A DNA stretch of 64,000 nt from Calocera cornea HHB12733 (taxonomy: Eukaryota; Basidiomycota; Dacrymycetes; Dacrymycetales; Dacrymycetaceae). Shown piece by piece: positions 15,082 through 26,379 of this stretch. Location: assembly GCA_001632435.1 (NCBI GenBank), contig KV423943.1:1-64000 (forward strand). Direction: 5' to 3'. The notes under the pieces were generated by a model. That model saw only the letters and a program-made list of their open reading frames with translations, was not told where the DNA came from and did no database searches. The translations under genes and the position numbers were made by a program. How positions within the stretch are numbered: the stretch's first letter is position 1; each line of letters starts with the position of its first letter.

Positions 15082-16463
15082 TCACGCCTCCGGCAGCCCC
15101 GTGTACCTGCCCGCGGGCTGCGCGGGGGCGTACGGCTGCTGGCCTCCCGCACCGGCATAGTACTCCGGGCCGGGGGGCGGGGGGCTCCCGGCGTAGCTGG
15201 TGGGCGGCGCGCTCCCGTCGTACGCCGTCGTGCCCCCGTACGTCGTCGTCGTCCCGCCCTGGTAGGGGTACGGGCTCGGGGTGGTGCCGGGCGGGAAGGG
15301 GGAGGTCGGCACGGGCGAGTAGGGCATCTGCATGTCCGACGGGTTGTACGAGGCCATAGGCGGCTTCGCTTCGTTCCCGTATGGCGCCCACTGGGGCCCG
15401 CCGGCGGCGCCGGCCCCTGCGCCAGCGGCGGCGGCGGCACTGGCGGCGGCGGCGTTCGACCGCCGGCTGCGGCGCATCAGGAACCAGATGATGAGTGCGA
15501 GGATGATCAAGGCCGCGACACCGCCGACGACACCGCCGACGATCGCGCCCGTGTTGCTCTTCCCACCGCTGGTCGAGGAGCCGCTGTTCGCGCCGCTGTT
15601 GGACCCCCCGGTTCCGCCGGCGCTGCTGCTGCCGCTGCTGCCAGGGGCCGACGCGGGCGAGGAGGGGGAGCTGCCCGCACCCGAGGTCGACCCGCCCGAG
15701 GCGGGTGTGGAGCCCGTGCCCGCTGCGGTGCTGGAGTGCGTAGAGGAGGAGCCGGAGGAGGAGAGGGTGGCGTTGAAGGCTGCCTCGGCCGTGTCCGGGT
15801 CCCAGGAGGCGCCGTTGTCCGGGAGGTAGGCCCAGGCGGGGATGGAGATGCCCGAGAGGGTGACGCCCGAGATGCCCGAGGCGTCGTAGTTTGTGCAGCC
15901 TTGTTTCCATTGGTTTTCGGTCACCCACTGTGTGCCGGAAAAGGAAAGGAGGGGTCAGTAAGCGCCCGGAGGAGGTCATACGTGCAGCCAAACAGGGGTT
16001 CATCAGGTGTAGAGTACAGGATGGGGAGTGGGAGGAGGGAGGAGGGAGGAGCGGGGCACGCACGTTGTTTGTGAAGATGTTTGGCTGACACCAGGAGCAT
16101 GCGGCCATGAGGTTGTAGCTGACGACATTGCAGTTGCAGTCGTTGACCTGTCCGCTCAAGCTGGGTGGGGAGTACTGATAACTGCCCGCACGAAGGACCC
16201 AACCGGGTGAGCGTCTATTCCGAGAAGTAGTGTTGTGGGATTAGGACGTACCTAGCGTTGAGGAGAGGGGTGACTGTGAGGCCGCCGGTGAGGCACTGGC
16301 TCTGGAGCTGGCCCCATACGAAGCAGGGGGACTCGTCGAGGGCGTTGAACTCCCAGAAGGCGTATGTGCAGGTGACGTTTGAACCGCCGCTTGTCTGTGC
16401 GCGGGCGGTGTGTGCGGCGGGGAGGAGGGCGGCTGCGAGGGCGAGGAGCGGTGGGAGCTGCAT
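15082..16463 (-). CDS. Secreted/single-pass membrane protein with Cys-rich ectodomain, 391 aa (paralogue 1)
   Basis: Its function is unknown; the architecture recalls fungal surface or sensor proteins. Exons on the minus strand are 16463-16252, 16181-16064 and 15927-15082 (392 codons). A signal peptide occupies about residues 1-22. The ectodomain has spaced cysteines (NVTCTYAFW, DESPCFVW, DCNCNVVSYNLMAACSWCQ, WKQGCTNYD). A Ser/Thr/Gly-rich stalk at about 165-235 is followed by a transmembrane helix at about 238-261 with RRSRR on the cytoplasmic side, then a Pro/Tyr/Gly-rich tail. The ectodomain resembles a common uncharacterised Agaricomycete family. The neighbouring gene at 17377-19018 is a clear paralogue on the same strand. 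Confidence 0.8.
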
Positions 16464-17376
16464 GGCGGACGGCGGGGGGCGGACGTTGGTTGGTGGGCGG
16501 GGAGGGGAGAAGGAAGGAAGGGGTGCTGAGGGGATATGTATGTCTCCCTGCAGGGATCGCACCACACCCTTCCCTTCCCAGACCCGCGCTCGGCGCTCGA
16601 ATTCACTCGCCCTCGGGGTCTCACTCGACGCGGGAAGACGCTTGGTCCCGCGTGGCTCGGCGGGAATGCACACACACAGCATCCCCACGCGCTCAGGGAC
16701 GCATCGCCCAAAGACATGAATCGCCTCCATCCATCAGCACTTCTTTCATAATGGTCATTGGGGTGGATTCCTGCTGGCTGAACGATAATACACAGCGTGC
16801 GAGACGAGCCTTCGGCGGGAGATCATCCGCTTTTCCGACAGCGCTCACAACAGTGTTGCTGCACCGCAGGACACCGGACAGGCTCTGGAAAGACGCCGAA
16901 GACAGACCCACACATGCATTCCGCCCGGCGCCCCATGCGCCACACACCCGCCTCGCCCCGTTCCTGACCGCACCAGAAGACTCACGATGGACGCGTCTGG
17001 GGCTGAGCGCCTATCCAGCCCTTGTTCGCCGAATACTCGTGTTGGCTTGGGCTGGATGCTGTCCGAGGCTGGGACGGCCGGTCGGTCGTCGGTCGTCGTC
17101 CGTCGTCCTGTCGCATCGGACCGGGGCTCGGAGGAAGGGTGACGACCGTGAGAAGGCGGCACGTGATCAGGCACGCCTCGGTCTCTCCGCGCCAAGTCTC
17201 GCGCCTCGTGTGTGCGGTCGAAAGCGAAACCTCCTCTGCAAGGGAATAGTCGTAGACGGTCCATAAATATCATCATCCTAGCACATACACCAGTCCTGCA
17301 GCATCAAACCCCCGACCCTAGCATACTGTACAGCCGACCATGGCAGCGCCCTCCTGCACCCAGCCCGGCCTACCGG
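16464..17376. other. Intergenic region between the tandem membrane-protein genes
   Basis: This stretch of 913 bases contains the promoter of paralogue 1 and the 3' flank of paralogue 2. Long open frames here have no recognisable protein features and are attributed to high GC. No gene is supported. Confidence 0.5.
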
Positions 17377-19018
17377 CTACCGCCCACTCCCCCCGCTGCG
17401 CGGCCTCTTCCCCTGCCCCGGGACGAGCACCCTCAAGCTCTGCGCCTGTGCGCTGCCCCCCTGCGCCCGCGCCTGCTCATAAGAAGGCGGCGCGGGCGTC
17501 TGCATGCCCTCCCTCCCCTGCCCCGCCGCTCCCACCGCGCCAAAAGCAAACGACTCAGGATCGCCGTACCGCCCCTGGATTTGGGCCTGGGCCTGGGCCT
17601 GGCTGTCCCTCGCGGGCGAGTGGCCCGCCGTAGCGCCGGGCGTGGAGCTGCCCGACGCCGCCTCGGACGTCGACAGTGCAGAGACGGACATGGGCGGCGG
17701 GGGCGGCGCCAGCCGCGGCAGGCCGAGCGCTTCGCTCCCGCCCGACTCCCACGTGCCCGTCCCCGTGCCCGTGCTAACCGGCGCATACGCATACCCCCCC
17801 TGCCCCTGCCCCTGCCCGGGCGCACCCCACGGCGTGCCGGGGGCGCTCTTCCCCCCCTCGTAGTCGCCCGGCGACGACCCCGCGCCCGAATAAGAGCGCG
17901 GGATGGCAGAGAGGAAGAAGGGCGTCGGCTCGGGCGGGTCGGCAAGGTCTACCGGCGAGCGCGGGTCCGCCATCCGCTGCCGCCGGCGCAGGAGGTACCA
18001 CACCAGCAGGGCTACGCCGATCAGCGCTACAGCCCCGCCCGCTGCTCCCCCCGCTATGGCCCCCACGGGTGCACCGGCGCCAGGCTTGCCCGTACTGCTC
18101 GCCCCCGGCGCGCCGGCCGTCGTGCCGCCCGACCCCGATCCCGTAGGCGCAGCAGCAGAAGTGCTGGACACGGGCGCGGCGGTCCACGTCCCGCTCGCGA
18201 CGGCCTGCGCGTTCCCCGGGACCCAGGTGTTGCCGTTCGTTGGGAGGAAGGCCCAGCCCGGGATGGGCAGCGCGGCCGCTTCGACCGAGGCCGGGATGCC
18301 CGTGGAGTCGTAGTTCGGGCAGCCGGAGCCCCAGACTGGGGGGGGGGTGAGCCAGTGCGACGGAGAGGAGGGGAGGGGGGAGGAGAGGGACGCACGGGAC
18401 TCGTTGACCCACTAACCAGGAGTTAGTAAGATAAGATGGAAGAAGGGAGGGAGAGAACGCACGCCGTTGCTTGCGAGGATGTCCGTCTGGCACCAGCTGC
18501 ACGCCGCCATCAGGTTGTAAGACACGACGTTGCAGTTACAGTCGTCTGTCTCTCCAGTCATGGACGGCTGCAACGGGCGAAGAGCGAGAACTGGGTCAGC
18601 GCGGAAGGGGCGCTTGTGAGCAGGCGCGGCATACCGGGTAGTATTCATATCTGGCGGCAAGGTGAGTCCCTCAGTACGCTGGTAGCAAAGACGAACACGT
18701 ACCCTGGGCTTATCGGCGTGACGATTATTTCTGCTCGACGTCAGCATCGCGGGCAGGGAGGGTTGAACGCGCAAGACTGACGCTTGATGCATACCGCCAG
18801 CAGCAACGCCCATACTTCGCACGGGGATTGTCCTTGATCATTGTACTCCCTACAGGCACATCTTATGACTCGGGCTCTCCACAAACGCCACCAGTATGAA
18901 CGCACCAGAAATTCCGCGTACACGTCACATTCGTCGTCCCCTGCGCGGCTGCCGTGTGCAGAACAGCCACGACGGTGGACAGGAGCACGAGCGCCCTGGG
19001 AGGTCTCGAGAGCAGCAT
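17377..19018 (-). CDS. Secreted/single-pass membrane protein, 434 aa (paralogue 2)
   Basis: This is a tandem paralogue of the gene at 15082-16463, with unknown function. Seven exons on the minus strand join in frame: 19018-18906, 18849-18782, 18730-18703, 18650-18635, 18567-18463, 18411-18396 and 18335-17377 (435 codons). The joins were guided by alignment to paralogue 1: NVTCTRNFW|EYNDQ, IIVTPISP, YEYYP|PSMTGETDDCNCN, VSYNLMAACSWCQ, WVNES|LWGSGCPNYD. A signal peptide covers about residues 1-24. A Gly/Ser/Ala stalk precedes a transmembrane helix at about 208-231 followed by LRRRQR, then a Pro/Gly-rich tail containing PPSYEQ. It has six introns where paralogue 1 has two, including two 16-nt exons, so the copies gained or lost introns after duplication. 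Confidence 0.78.
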
Positions 19019-19493
19019 AGGTGGGATCAGTCCGAGTGGAAAGGCCGAAAGGGTAGGAGGTCAAGAAGTGCGTCCAGTGCGGGTCTGCCCTTCAACCTCT
19101 CAGGTGAGTGGAGTCGCAACTGCCACTGCCCTCAGCCCGTGTCTAGCTCCGCCCTTGTTTCCGCATTTCGAGCCCAGGGCCAAGGGAGACGCCCCTGCGC
19201 GTCTGTCAGGCGCTGTTGTGCTGTCGGATGGCGCTGCCACACCCGCCTGTGCGTCTGGGGGCCGAGCCTGCGTCGGGGAGGAAACATCCTAGCGCGGGCT
19301 TGGCACGAACGAGGCACGGGGGCCCTCAGGGTCCCGTTGACAGGACCCAGCGAGGGGCTCGGATTTGCACGACATGTGATGTTGATGGCACCATGATGCA
19401 ACAGGGCTAGGATCGTAATGCGCCAGAGGGGCACCGGAGGTCCGGAATTCGGTAGGGCAGTGGTATCAGCACACTTTAGAAGAGATATGTGTG
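19019..19493. other. Intergenic region left of the MITE
   Basis: This is the upstream region of membrane-protein paralogue 2. Nothing identifiable was seen apart from presumed promoter sequence. Confidence 0.4.
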
Positions 19494-19496
19494 ACT

Positions 19497-19965
19497 GGAT
19501 GACTTGCCGTAGACCTAGATCGTAGATTTTTCGACACAGATCCTAAACGGAAGCAGTTTTTGGAGGCAAAACTACAGATCACAGATGCTAACCCAGACCG
19601 TAGGATGCACGCACACACCCCTCCTAGATCCTAGATTTGTCACGTGCCTGACACAGATCACGCAATGTGCAAATTAGGGGTCCTCCAGAGGCTGTGCCAT
19701 TGTTTACCCAAGGAAGCAAATTGCAGGGCATTTGTATGCCAGGCAGGCGCTCCATGTGAAGATGTGCTTCCGTGAGGGTCTAGGAGAGCAGAAAAGATCT
19801 AGGAGAGGGGGGGGGACCCCTCTCCTAGATTCGACATCTAGGACGGACGATAAGCAGTCTAGGAGTGCTCCGGAGTTTGAATTTTGACAGCGGCACCTCG
19901 GCAGACCCTGTGTGGCGCATCTAGGACGCTCAAAATCTAGGATTTAGGTCTACGGCAAGTCATCC
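19497..19965. mobile_element. 469-bp MITE with long terminal inverted repeats
   Basis: The left end begins GGATGACTTGCCGTAGACCT at 19497. The right end (about 19932-19965) is its inverted copy with about three mismatches over some 34 bp. The trinucleotide ACT flanks both sides (19494-19496 and 19966-19968) as a probable target-site duplication. The interior holds many copies of CTAGGA/TCCTAG and GTAGA-like motifs in both directions, including an inverted repeat around 19792-19832. No coding sequence is present. A 3-bp duplication fits mobilisation by a CACTA/Plavaka- or Harbinger-like transposase; the family is inferred. Confidence 0.85.
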
Positions 19966-20236
19966 ACTAGTGGGATGCAGGAACAGAGTCATCAACCCTG
20001 AAGATATTTCTATTTTTAGACACTTCAGTTCTGATGTTCGAGACCCTTTCGCCCGTTATCTGCGCTTTGACCCCCTGTCCTTTTCGGATATCCAGAAATA
20101 TCGTGTTGAAACACCGCGACGGTCCACACTTCGGGAGATGAACACGCATAGGCCGAGTTGATTTGATTCCTTTCCATTGGTCGTTTAGAATACATAAGGT
20201 CATCCTTTCGTCTGGCCCATCGGAACATCACACTCT

Positions 20237-21129
20237 CTAGTACCCGCCTGTGAGCATCTCCAGGAACTCCCGCCCCAGGGTGACCGCGCCCGTTGGGTTG
20301 CTGGCCGTGACGAGCTCGCGATCATGCGTGATGCCACCAGCAAGCTTGTGGCTCGCGTCGCTCACGAACTCCGCGCCGGCCTGCGTGAGCGCGTCCTCCA
20401 CCTTCGGGACCGTCCCGCCCTTCATGGTCTCGATCACCTTCTCCTCGGCGTTGGACCAGGAGGTGATCTTGTAGCCTGTGTAGGCGAAGCCGGAGGAGCC
20501 GGGGGAGTGGATGGTGGAGAGGAGCGCGTAGGGTCCGTGGCAAAGAGCCGCTGGACGGGGATCAGCCCACCACTCGACGACGATACCAGACAGAGGAGGC
20601 ACACTCACCAGTCGGCTTGCTGGCATTATGGAAGTGCCACAATATCCTTCCCAGAGCCGGGTTGTCTCCCAAATCCGAGAGCGGCGCATGCCCACCGGGG
20701 ATGAAGACCCCGTCGTACCCCTCGAGCTCCTCGTCCGTGATGCTCTCGAACGGTCGCGGATGGGAGAAGTTGTTCTCCGCCTTTATCTTATCGAGCAGCG
20801 CAAAGTCCTTCTTCTTCGACCAGTAGTTTCCCATGTATGCGAGGAGCGAGGTCGAGATGGGGTCGAGGTTTGGGCCCTTGCCCGTGGGAGAGGCGAACTG
20901 CGGGCGAGATCAGCGTCATGGTCGCACACTCAAGTCCCATCGTGCGCACCGTCACTCCGTATCCGGAATCCAACAGCTGCTGAAGCGGCTTCGCCAGCTC
21001 GGCCACGAACACCCCCGTCTCCTCCTGCGAGACAGAGCCGTCCTGCTTTTCGACTGGGAATGTGGATGCGTCGGAGAGGATGATGAGGATGTTGCCCGTG
21101 GGATCGGCGGGTGCTTCTGATGCTTCCAT
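20237..21129 (-). CDS. DJ-1/PfpI (Hsp31-like) family protein, 260 aa
   Basis: This is a class I glutamine-amidotransferase-fold protein. Relatives are glutathione-independent glyoxalases or protein/nucleotide deglycases acting in the cytosol under carbonyl stress. Exons 21129-20950, 20897-20609 and 20550-20237 (minus) give 261 codons. Landmarks: TGNILIILSDA at the first strand; GYDGVFIPGGHAPL, where the family has a conserved Gly-rich turn; and the nucleophile elbow AALCHGPYALL with the reactive Cys followed by His. The Hsp31-type insertion GPNLDPIS ... YWSKKKDFALLDK is present. Length fits the Hsp31 subgroup rather than the shorter human DJ-1. The exact reaction is inferred from the family. 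Confidence 0.88.
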
Positions 21130-21687
21130 TGTGCTGGTTCGATTATGTCGAGTTCTTGTGCGTAGGTCGTGAGGAAGATGGTCTGTTTTCTACTTGACGC
21201 CTCGTCTGCCACGGTGGGTATTTATGCGCGCTCATGATCGTCGCATGAAGGTTTCGACCCAGGCTGGCAGATGGCGCGTGACGTCATGTGCGGTGCTTCT
21301 GCCGTCTCACATTCTGCCGGCGCTTAGCCATGCGGTAATTCGACACTGTCTCTCAGGTTTGGACTGTGGTGCATGCCGAGATGGGGAGGAGCTCTATTCA
21401 GCAGATGACAGGGCGTATTCCGGTCTGGGCTGGTCCATGACGCGTAAAACGGGGAGTCGCGGGGTGGGACCGCTGGCACTCCGAGGAAGCACAACGAAAT
21501 TCGTCCATTACCGTGCCTCCCCGGCTGCCATTGGGCAGCCTGACAGGTAGCGACTGCTCACTCAAGAGAAATGGTGACATTCAAGAGAGTTACAGCCTTG
21601 ATTGATCGCAGACGTGTTATGCTACTCCACCGCCGGGAATACTAGCGATTCGATTTCCTCCTCTGACGCTGAGTCGATACTCAATGT
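21130..21687. other. Intergenic region, no gene seen
   Basis: This is the promoter side of the DJ-1-like gene and the 3' side of the F-box gene. No coding or RNA feature was recognised. Confidence 0.45.
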
Positions 21688-23304
21688 CTAGCCGAACATG
21701 GCCCTGAAATGCTCAGCGTCTCTATGATGCAAGCCGTGGGCTAGAATCCTTGCGTTGGGGAACAGATGTCGTATGAATCTTGCGGCCGCGGCTTGGATTA
21801 ACGGCCACGCGTCGAGATAACTTGCACTCCCGAAGGCAAATGTCTGTACCGTCGGGGCGGGATCTGGCAACGGAGTGTAAACGTTGAACGAGTCGATGTT
21901 GACCGGAATGCCGAGGTATTGTAGGTGCGGACAGAAGGTCGAGATAAGCGCCAGGCTACCCAACGTGACCGATGTTTTGCGAGCGCTACCATGTCCACTT
22001 GGCAACACTAATCGTCGAAGAGCGGGCCACGATGTCATCATTTGCACGATATGCTGGTCCCGCCATTCTACGTGGAGTGACTTTGCGCGGGAAACCCAGT
22101 CAGTGTGATCCGGTAGTATCTTGAGCGTGTGCATCTTGAGGCAAGCCAATAATGGCTCAAGGTCTGAAGCAAGCAATCGCATCCGGCCAGCCAGACCATG
22201 GGTGAAGTCAAGAGTAAGCGTTGTGAGCTTCTCGAATCGAGCAAGACCTTGCAGTAAGTTGGCCATACTGGTCGTTAACCAGTCACCACCCAGGTAGCCT
22301 TGGCAGCCCTGGAAAGAGATCTTGACATGGCGCAGTGCGGGGAAGTGAAACATTTCGAAAAAGTTAAAGATGTGAGAGTAGCTGATGTGGAGAACAGTCA
22401 ATGAGGTGAGAGAGTCGAAGGCTAGTGGTTGAGGATTTCGGATTCTCGTGGCTTGATAAACGTCTGCATTTGTCCATTTTATGGTGCGGAGACTCGAGTT
22501 GACAGATAGAGCCGTAAAGAGCGATGGAGTCGGATCGAGGTCCAGCGTAAGTTCCATCAAACTGGTCAAGGAGCGTACGGTGGATGAAATAGCAGAGTCG
22601 AGGCCTTCGTCCGAACTGGCGCGAAATCTCAAGCTGAGCTCACGAAGATAGGGCGTCCGTTCCGGGAGACTTTGGATGAAGACGGCGTACTCCAATCCTT
22701 TCACAACCACATCATTGGCGCAATAGCTCCTATCGAGAGCAAACGAGGTGATGGTGGGAGAGAGGAGAGGGAGGACCAATGGCAGGTCGCTGGAAGTGTC
22801 GAGCGCTACGGATAAGCTTCGAAGGTTGGGAAGGACTGGTCCAAAATGGGTGACAAGGGCAGCCAAGGCCTGCAAGCCGCCAACGTCGGTGGTCGGTGGA
22901 CTGGTTCCGCTTGGTGATGTTCTTGCGCCTACGATCAGGTTGAAGTGGTAGATTAAGGGCGAGTGAAGGCGGAAGCGAGTCCAATCGGGCTCTGTTGGAA
23001 CGCCGGCCAGCTGTCGCACGTAGCATGTCAGCATCAGCACGGAGAGAGTCCAGAAGCAGTCTAAGAGACATACCCAGCCGATATCGTAGGGCAGATACTG
23101 GCCCTTCTGGAGGTTCAACAAGCGATCAGGTAGGAGACGCATCAGGTGCCAAGGCTGAAGATGGGAGCTCCTCCAGAGTTGCGTTACAGCGGGCTCCCAA
23201 AACGATCGACAGACGCGAGCTAGCCGTGCTAACGTGGACGTATCGCCTGTGAGTTGCTCACAAATGAGGCATACGAGCTCGTCGATGTCCAATGCTCGAT
23301 GCAT
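21688..23304 (-). CDS. F-box protein with LRR-like C-terminal region, 517 aa
   Basis: This is a probable substrate adaptor of an SCF ubiquitin ligase. The N-terminus, ALDIDELVCLICEQL ... LARLARVCRSFWEPAVTQLW, is a typical F-box at about residues 3-45. It is followed by irregular leucine-rich segments (LRSLSVALDTS, LRELSLRF, LTTLTLDF, LRRLVLPSGHG) as in the large Agaricomycete F-box families. I infer one intron at 23073-23011 (63 nt, GTATGT ... GACAG) inside an otherwise open frame. It removes a 21-residue hydrophobic insert after DIGW. Retaining it would give 538 aa. The target protein cannot be predicted. Confidence 0.8.
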   Translation of the reverse strand: MHRALDIDELVCLICEQLTGDTSTLARLARVCRSFWEPAVTQLWRSSHLQPWHLMRLLPDRLLNLQKGQYLPYDIGWVCLLDCFWTLSVLMLTCYVRQLAGVPTEPDWTRFRLHSPLIYHFNLIVGARTSPSGTSPPTTDVGGLQALAALVTHFGPVLPNLRSLSVALDTSSDLPLVLPLLSPTITSFALDRSYCANDVVVKGLEYAVFIQSLPERTPYLRELSLRFRASSDEGLDSAISSTVRSLTSLMELTLDLDPTPSLFTALSVNSSLRTIKWTNADVYQATRIRNPQPLAFDSLTSLTVLHISYSHIFNFFEMFHFPALRHVKISFQGCQGYLGGDWLTTSMANLLQGLARFEKLTTLTLDFTHGLAGRMRLLASDLEPLLACLKMHTLKILPDHTDWVSRAKSLHVEWRDQHIVQMMTSWPALRRLVLPSGHGSARKTSVTLGSLALISTFCPHLQYLGIPVNIDSFNVYTPLPDPAPTVQTFAFGSASYLDAWPLIQAAAARFIRHLFPNARILAHGLHHRDAEHFRAMFG

Positions 23305-23535
23305 GGTGAAGACCCCAAGGCTTGTGGTGGAGCGAACGAGAAGGACGCGTCCCCTTTTTCGTTCCGAGAAAACGAGGACACGGCACGGTCGTGCTCCATG
23401 CGGATCGGACGTCAGGTTCCGAAGAAGAAAAGACCTTCAACCACACAATTTTCTTCCGTCCACGGGTCTCTCTGAATTCAGGCAAACAACAGCATATCAT
23501 CTATAAATACAACAAAGCACGACAGAAGACGTATC

Positions 23536-25776
23536 TCAATGATGACTAGATCCTCCTCTGTCTCTCTCTATAGCACCCTCTTCCGCACGCTGCTTGTCCT
23601 CCTCACTTAATCTCACACCGGTCAGACACAAGAACGAAGTAGCCAGAAGGCAGGCGGCAACGACGAATATTGCCTTGGGGAAGGTGTAGACGCTGACGCT
23701 GTATAGTGCTCCGAACATCAAGGGCTACAACATGATTAGTACTTGTGTGGTCCAAAATGGGCATGGGATGCTCACCCCGAGCAAGATCTGCGCAGTGGCT
23801 TGTACCAAGCCGAACGCGCCGAACAATTTTCCCGCATGGTTAACCTCTCCCGCACTTCCATCGTCGCCCGCTTCCTCAGCGGCCTCCTTCTCTTGCGCTG
23901 TGAGTATACCCAGCGACAGGGCGTGCATCGAGGGTAGCGCCCCGCCGGCAAAGCTGGACATAGAGGTGAAGATGACGAATGCCCACATGGCCGATGGCGG
24001 GGAGATGGATGTGAGGGTGTAGGCCACTACGTCTAGAGCGACGGAGATGGTTGCCATGCGGTGGTCCACGGGGAGAGAGTGGGAGGCTGTCGAGGGATAG
24101 TAGCGGCGGATCAATCGGATGATAGCTGGAAGTAGGAGAAGGAGGTGGACTGCACGCGCAGCACCGATGTATGCAAGGTAGTAGCCAAGCTGGATCGCCG
24201 GTCAAAAACGGGCAGCTACGTATCAAGCATTTGACTTGCCTGTTCGGAACCCCATGCATATACAAACTATTTATAGGTTAGACGAGCACGGAAAAGCAAC
24301 TCGGGATGGACTCACGATAGCATAGGCGAATTTCATATGGTATATCCCCTACCGAGGGTGTCAGTACGGCGCCTATCGAGCAGATCGAGGCGGCTCACAT
24401 ATACCAACAACATGCAGAATGCTGCTGTGCCGATCAGTGTCACATTCCAGTCTCTCCTCACTCGTCCCGGCCTCTTCCTCGGGACGAAGATGACGAGGGG
24501 TGCGGCAAAGTTCCACCAGTTCCCCTTGTCCGTAAGCCGCTTCTTCTCTCGTTCATCCCTCTTCTTCGCCATCGTCTCCTTTGACAAGCTCTCCGGCAGG
24601 GCGGTCGCGCACAATACGGCGAGAAGCAGCCAGCTGCTCGCGCTGAGGTAGAAGACGCTGATGAGGTTGTCCGTGAGCTTGACGAGCGAGCCTGAGATCA
24701 TCGGTCCGAGCGCCACGCCGATGTAGATCAATCCGAAGAATCGGGAGAATATCTTCACCCTGTCCTGGGGGTTGATGGCGTCACTCGCATAGGCGTTGAT
24801 CGCCGCCTGCATGGCTGTCCACCCGCCCATGAGCCCCTCCACTGTTGGGCCCATGACGAGTACCCAGCGAGAGACGGAGAAACGGAAGCGGCACACGAGG
24901 AGGAAGACGAGGTCGGTCGTGAGTAGGCCGAGGGCGCAGAAAGTCAGGACGCGTGTGCGGCCGATCGAGTCGGCCAGCGTGCCCCAATAGGGAGTTGTCA
25001 GCGCGGACAGGAGTCCCATGGTGATCGATATCGCTGTCTGTAGGCGCGCAGCTGAAGATTGCACATCCGGCGATTTGGAGCAGGCCTTGCTTGGCTCGGG
25101 CAGTTGAGACGGGTCGGCGTCCACGGGCACTTCGACTTCATCGTCGTACGCGCCGTAGTCGCCGAACTCCTCGATGGCCCGGATGTACACGGGCGGGAAG
25201 ACGTCAAACGACCAGGAGAGGCTGCGTGCTGATAAGGACGAGTCATCGATCGGCAAGCTCGCGTTCGGGAAGACTGCCTGGGGGTTGAGCGCCAGGCAGG
25301 TGAGCGCTGTGTACACCTCAACTCGCGGCGCAAGGGTCATCCCTCTCTACAGCCCGAAGTGAGACGTGAGCCGAAGGAGGCGAGGCATGGGACGCACGCA
25401 TATCGCAGCGAATAGCGCGAACGGTGCAAGCCTATACAAGACTTAATAACAGTAATTCAGGCCCGATGGCAATTACGCACCAATGAATTGACGGTTTCCT
25501 CCACGCAGGCGTCGTATCCTGAGGTGTGACGAACTCGTCGTCCGCCCCGTCATCTCTGTCCACTACCCGGTCCTGCCTCTCCAGGAACGGCGCTCGCTCA
25601 TTCCGCTCCTCCTCATCGCCGTCCTTCGCACTTGATACAGTCATTCCGGGCTTGTCGAACGGTTCGTCGTCGTCCGCCTGAGGTATGTTGTCGTACCCCG
25701 GCCTCCTGTGCCAGGTCTTTGCCTCGCTCAGGGGCGTATCGGGGGAGGGGGGCCCCTGCTCGTCTCTGTGCAACAT
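23536..25776 (-). CDS. Major facilitator superfamily transporter
   Basis: This is a 12-TM proton-coupled transporter of unknown substrate. The N-terminal tail of about 100 residues is hydrophilic and acidic. Exons (minus) begin 25776-25481, 25431-25398 and 25346 onward. Later short exons encode IYHMKFAYAI and FVYAWGSEQ, then the C-terminal half. The signature loop GTLADSIGRTRVL (motif A) follows TM2. A long luminal or extracellular loop rich in Asp/Glu (EVEVPVDADPS) lies between TM1 and TM2. The large central loop is basic (KKRDEREKKR). One intron (24239-24190) has a GC donor, CAG|GCAAGT. Overall layout resembles fungal TetA/SLC46-like carriers, but that assignment is loose. Confidence 0.82.
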
Positions 25777-26379
25777 GATAGATGATTAGGAGCGTGTGAG
25801 GGGGACCGCAGCACGGGATGGCGCACGAAGTGTTGTGAACTGGCCCGGATGTGCGGGTGCGCTGGCACGCGCCGATAGAAGACCCGCGTGCTGGCGCTTC
25901 TTTGGTGCGAGCCGACAGCTGGAAATGGAAAGATCGCGATAGGCGCTCGCAAGTTCGGTCGCGTCCGGCGATCCCTTCCGCGCGCGGAGGTTATCAATGT
26001 CGTCACTGCTCTCCGCGAGGATACAAGTAAGCAGGGTAGGGACGAACAACTCCCTACACCGTTCGTATCATCCTTGAACGCTTCAGCTGCAACCCCTATA
26101 TAGGGAAAGCGAAGGGTGCTGGGGTCAACACTGCTTGAAGGGGTAGACCACATCTGCGAGTGAAGGGGTAGACCACATCTGCGATAAACAGCCAGGGACC
26201 GCTCCAAATCCCAACACCAGGTTTGGATACCTTTTATCTTGACATACATTTCCAATTCCCTGCAAATTCTTATCTTGACCGCTTCACCGACTCAGCTGAC
26301 CAGCACCCTGCGCTCTTTTCGCCCCTCCGCACCCCTCTCCAGAAGCGGGAAGCCCAAAGCGCAACACCCATGTCACCGG
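25777..26379. other. Downstream flank of the oxidoreductase duplication, with a 24-bp tandem pair
   Basis: The segment from about 26085 (GCTGCAACCCCTATATAGGG) to the oxidoreductase stop matches the downstream flank of the second copy (from about 28546). At 26134-26183 the 24-mer beginning TGAAGGGGTAGACCACATCT is present twice in tandem. The second copy of the block has this motif once. No gene is seen. Confidence 0.6.

Noticed and set aside
16379..17266. 295-residue plus-strand open frame between the two membrane-protein genes
   Set aside because: Overlaps the antisense of paralogue 1's first exon; no splice context, no motifs; explained by GC bias.
20000..20231. Small genes right of the MITE (short open frames on both strands)
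   Set aside because: Overlapping frames of 60-80 codons with no motif and no codon bias favouring one of them.
23011..23073. Extra transmembrane-like segment in the F-box protein
   Set aside because: The 63-nt stretch has GTATGT at the donor, a CTGAC-like branch site and GACAG at the acceptor, so it is better read as an intron.
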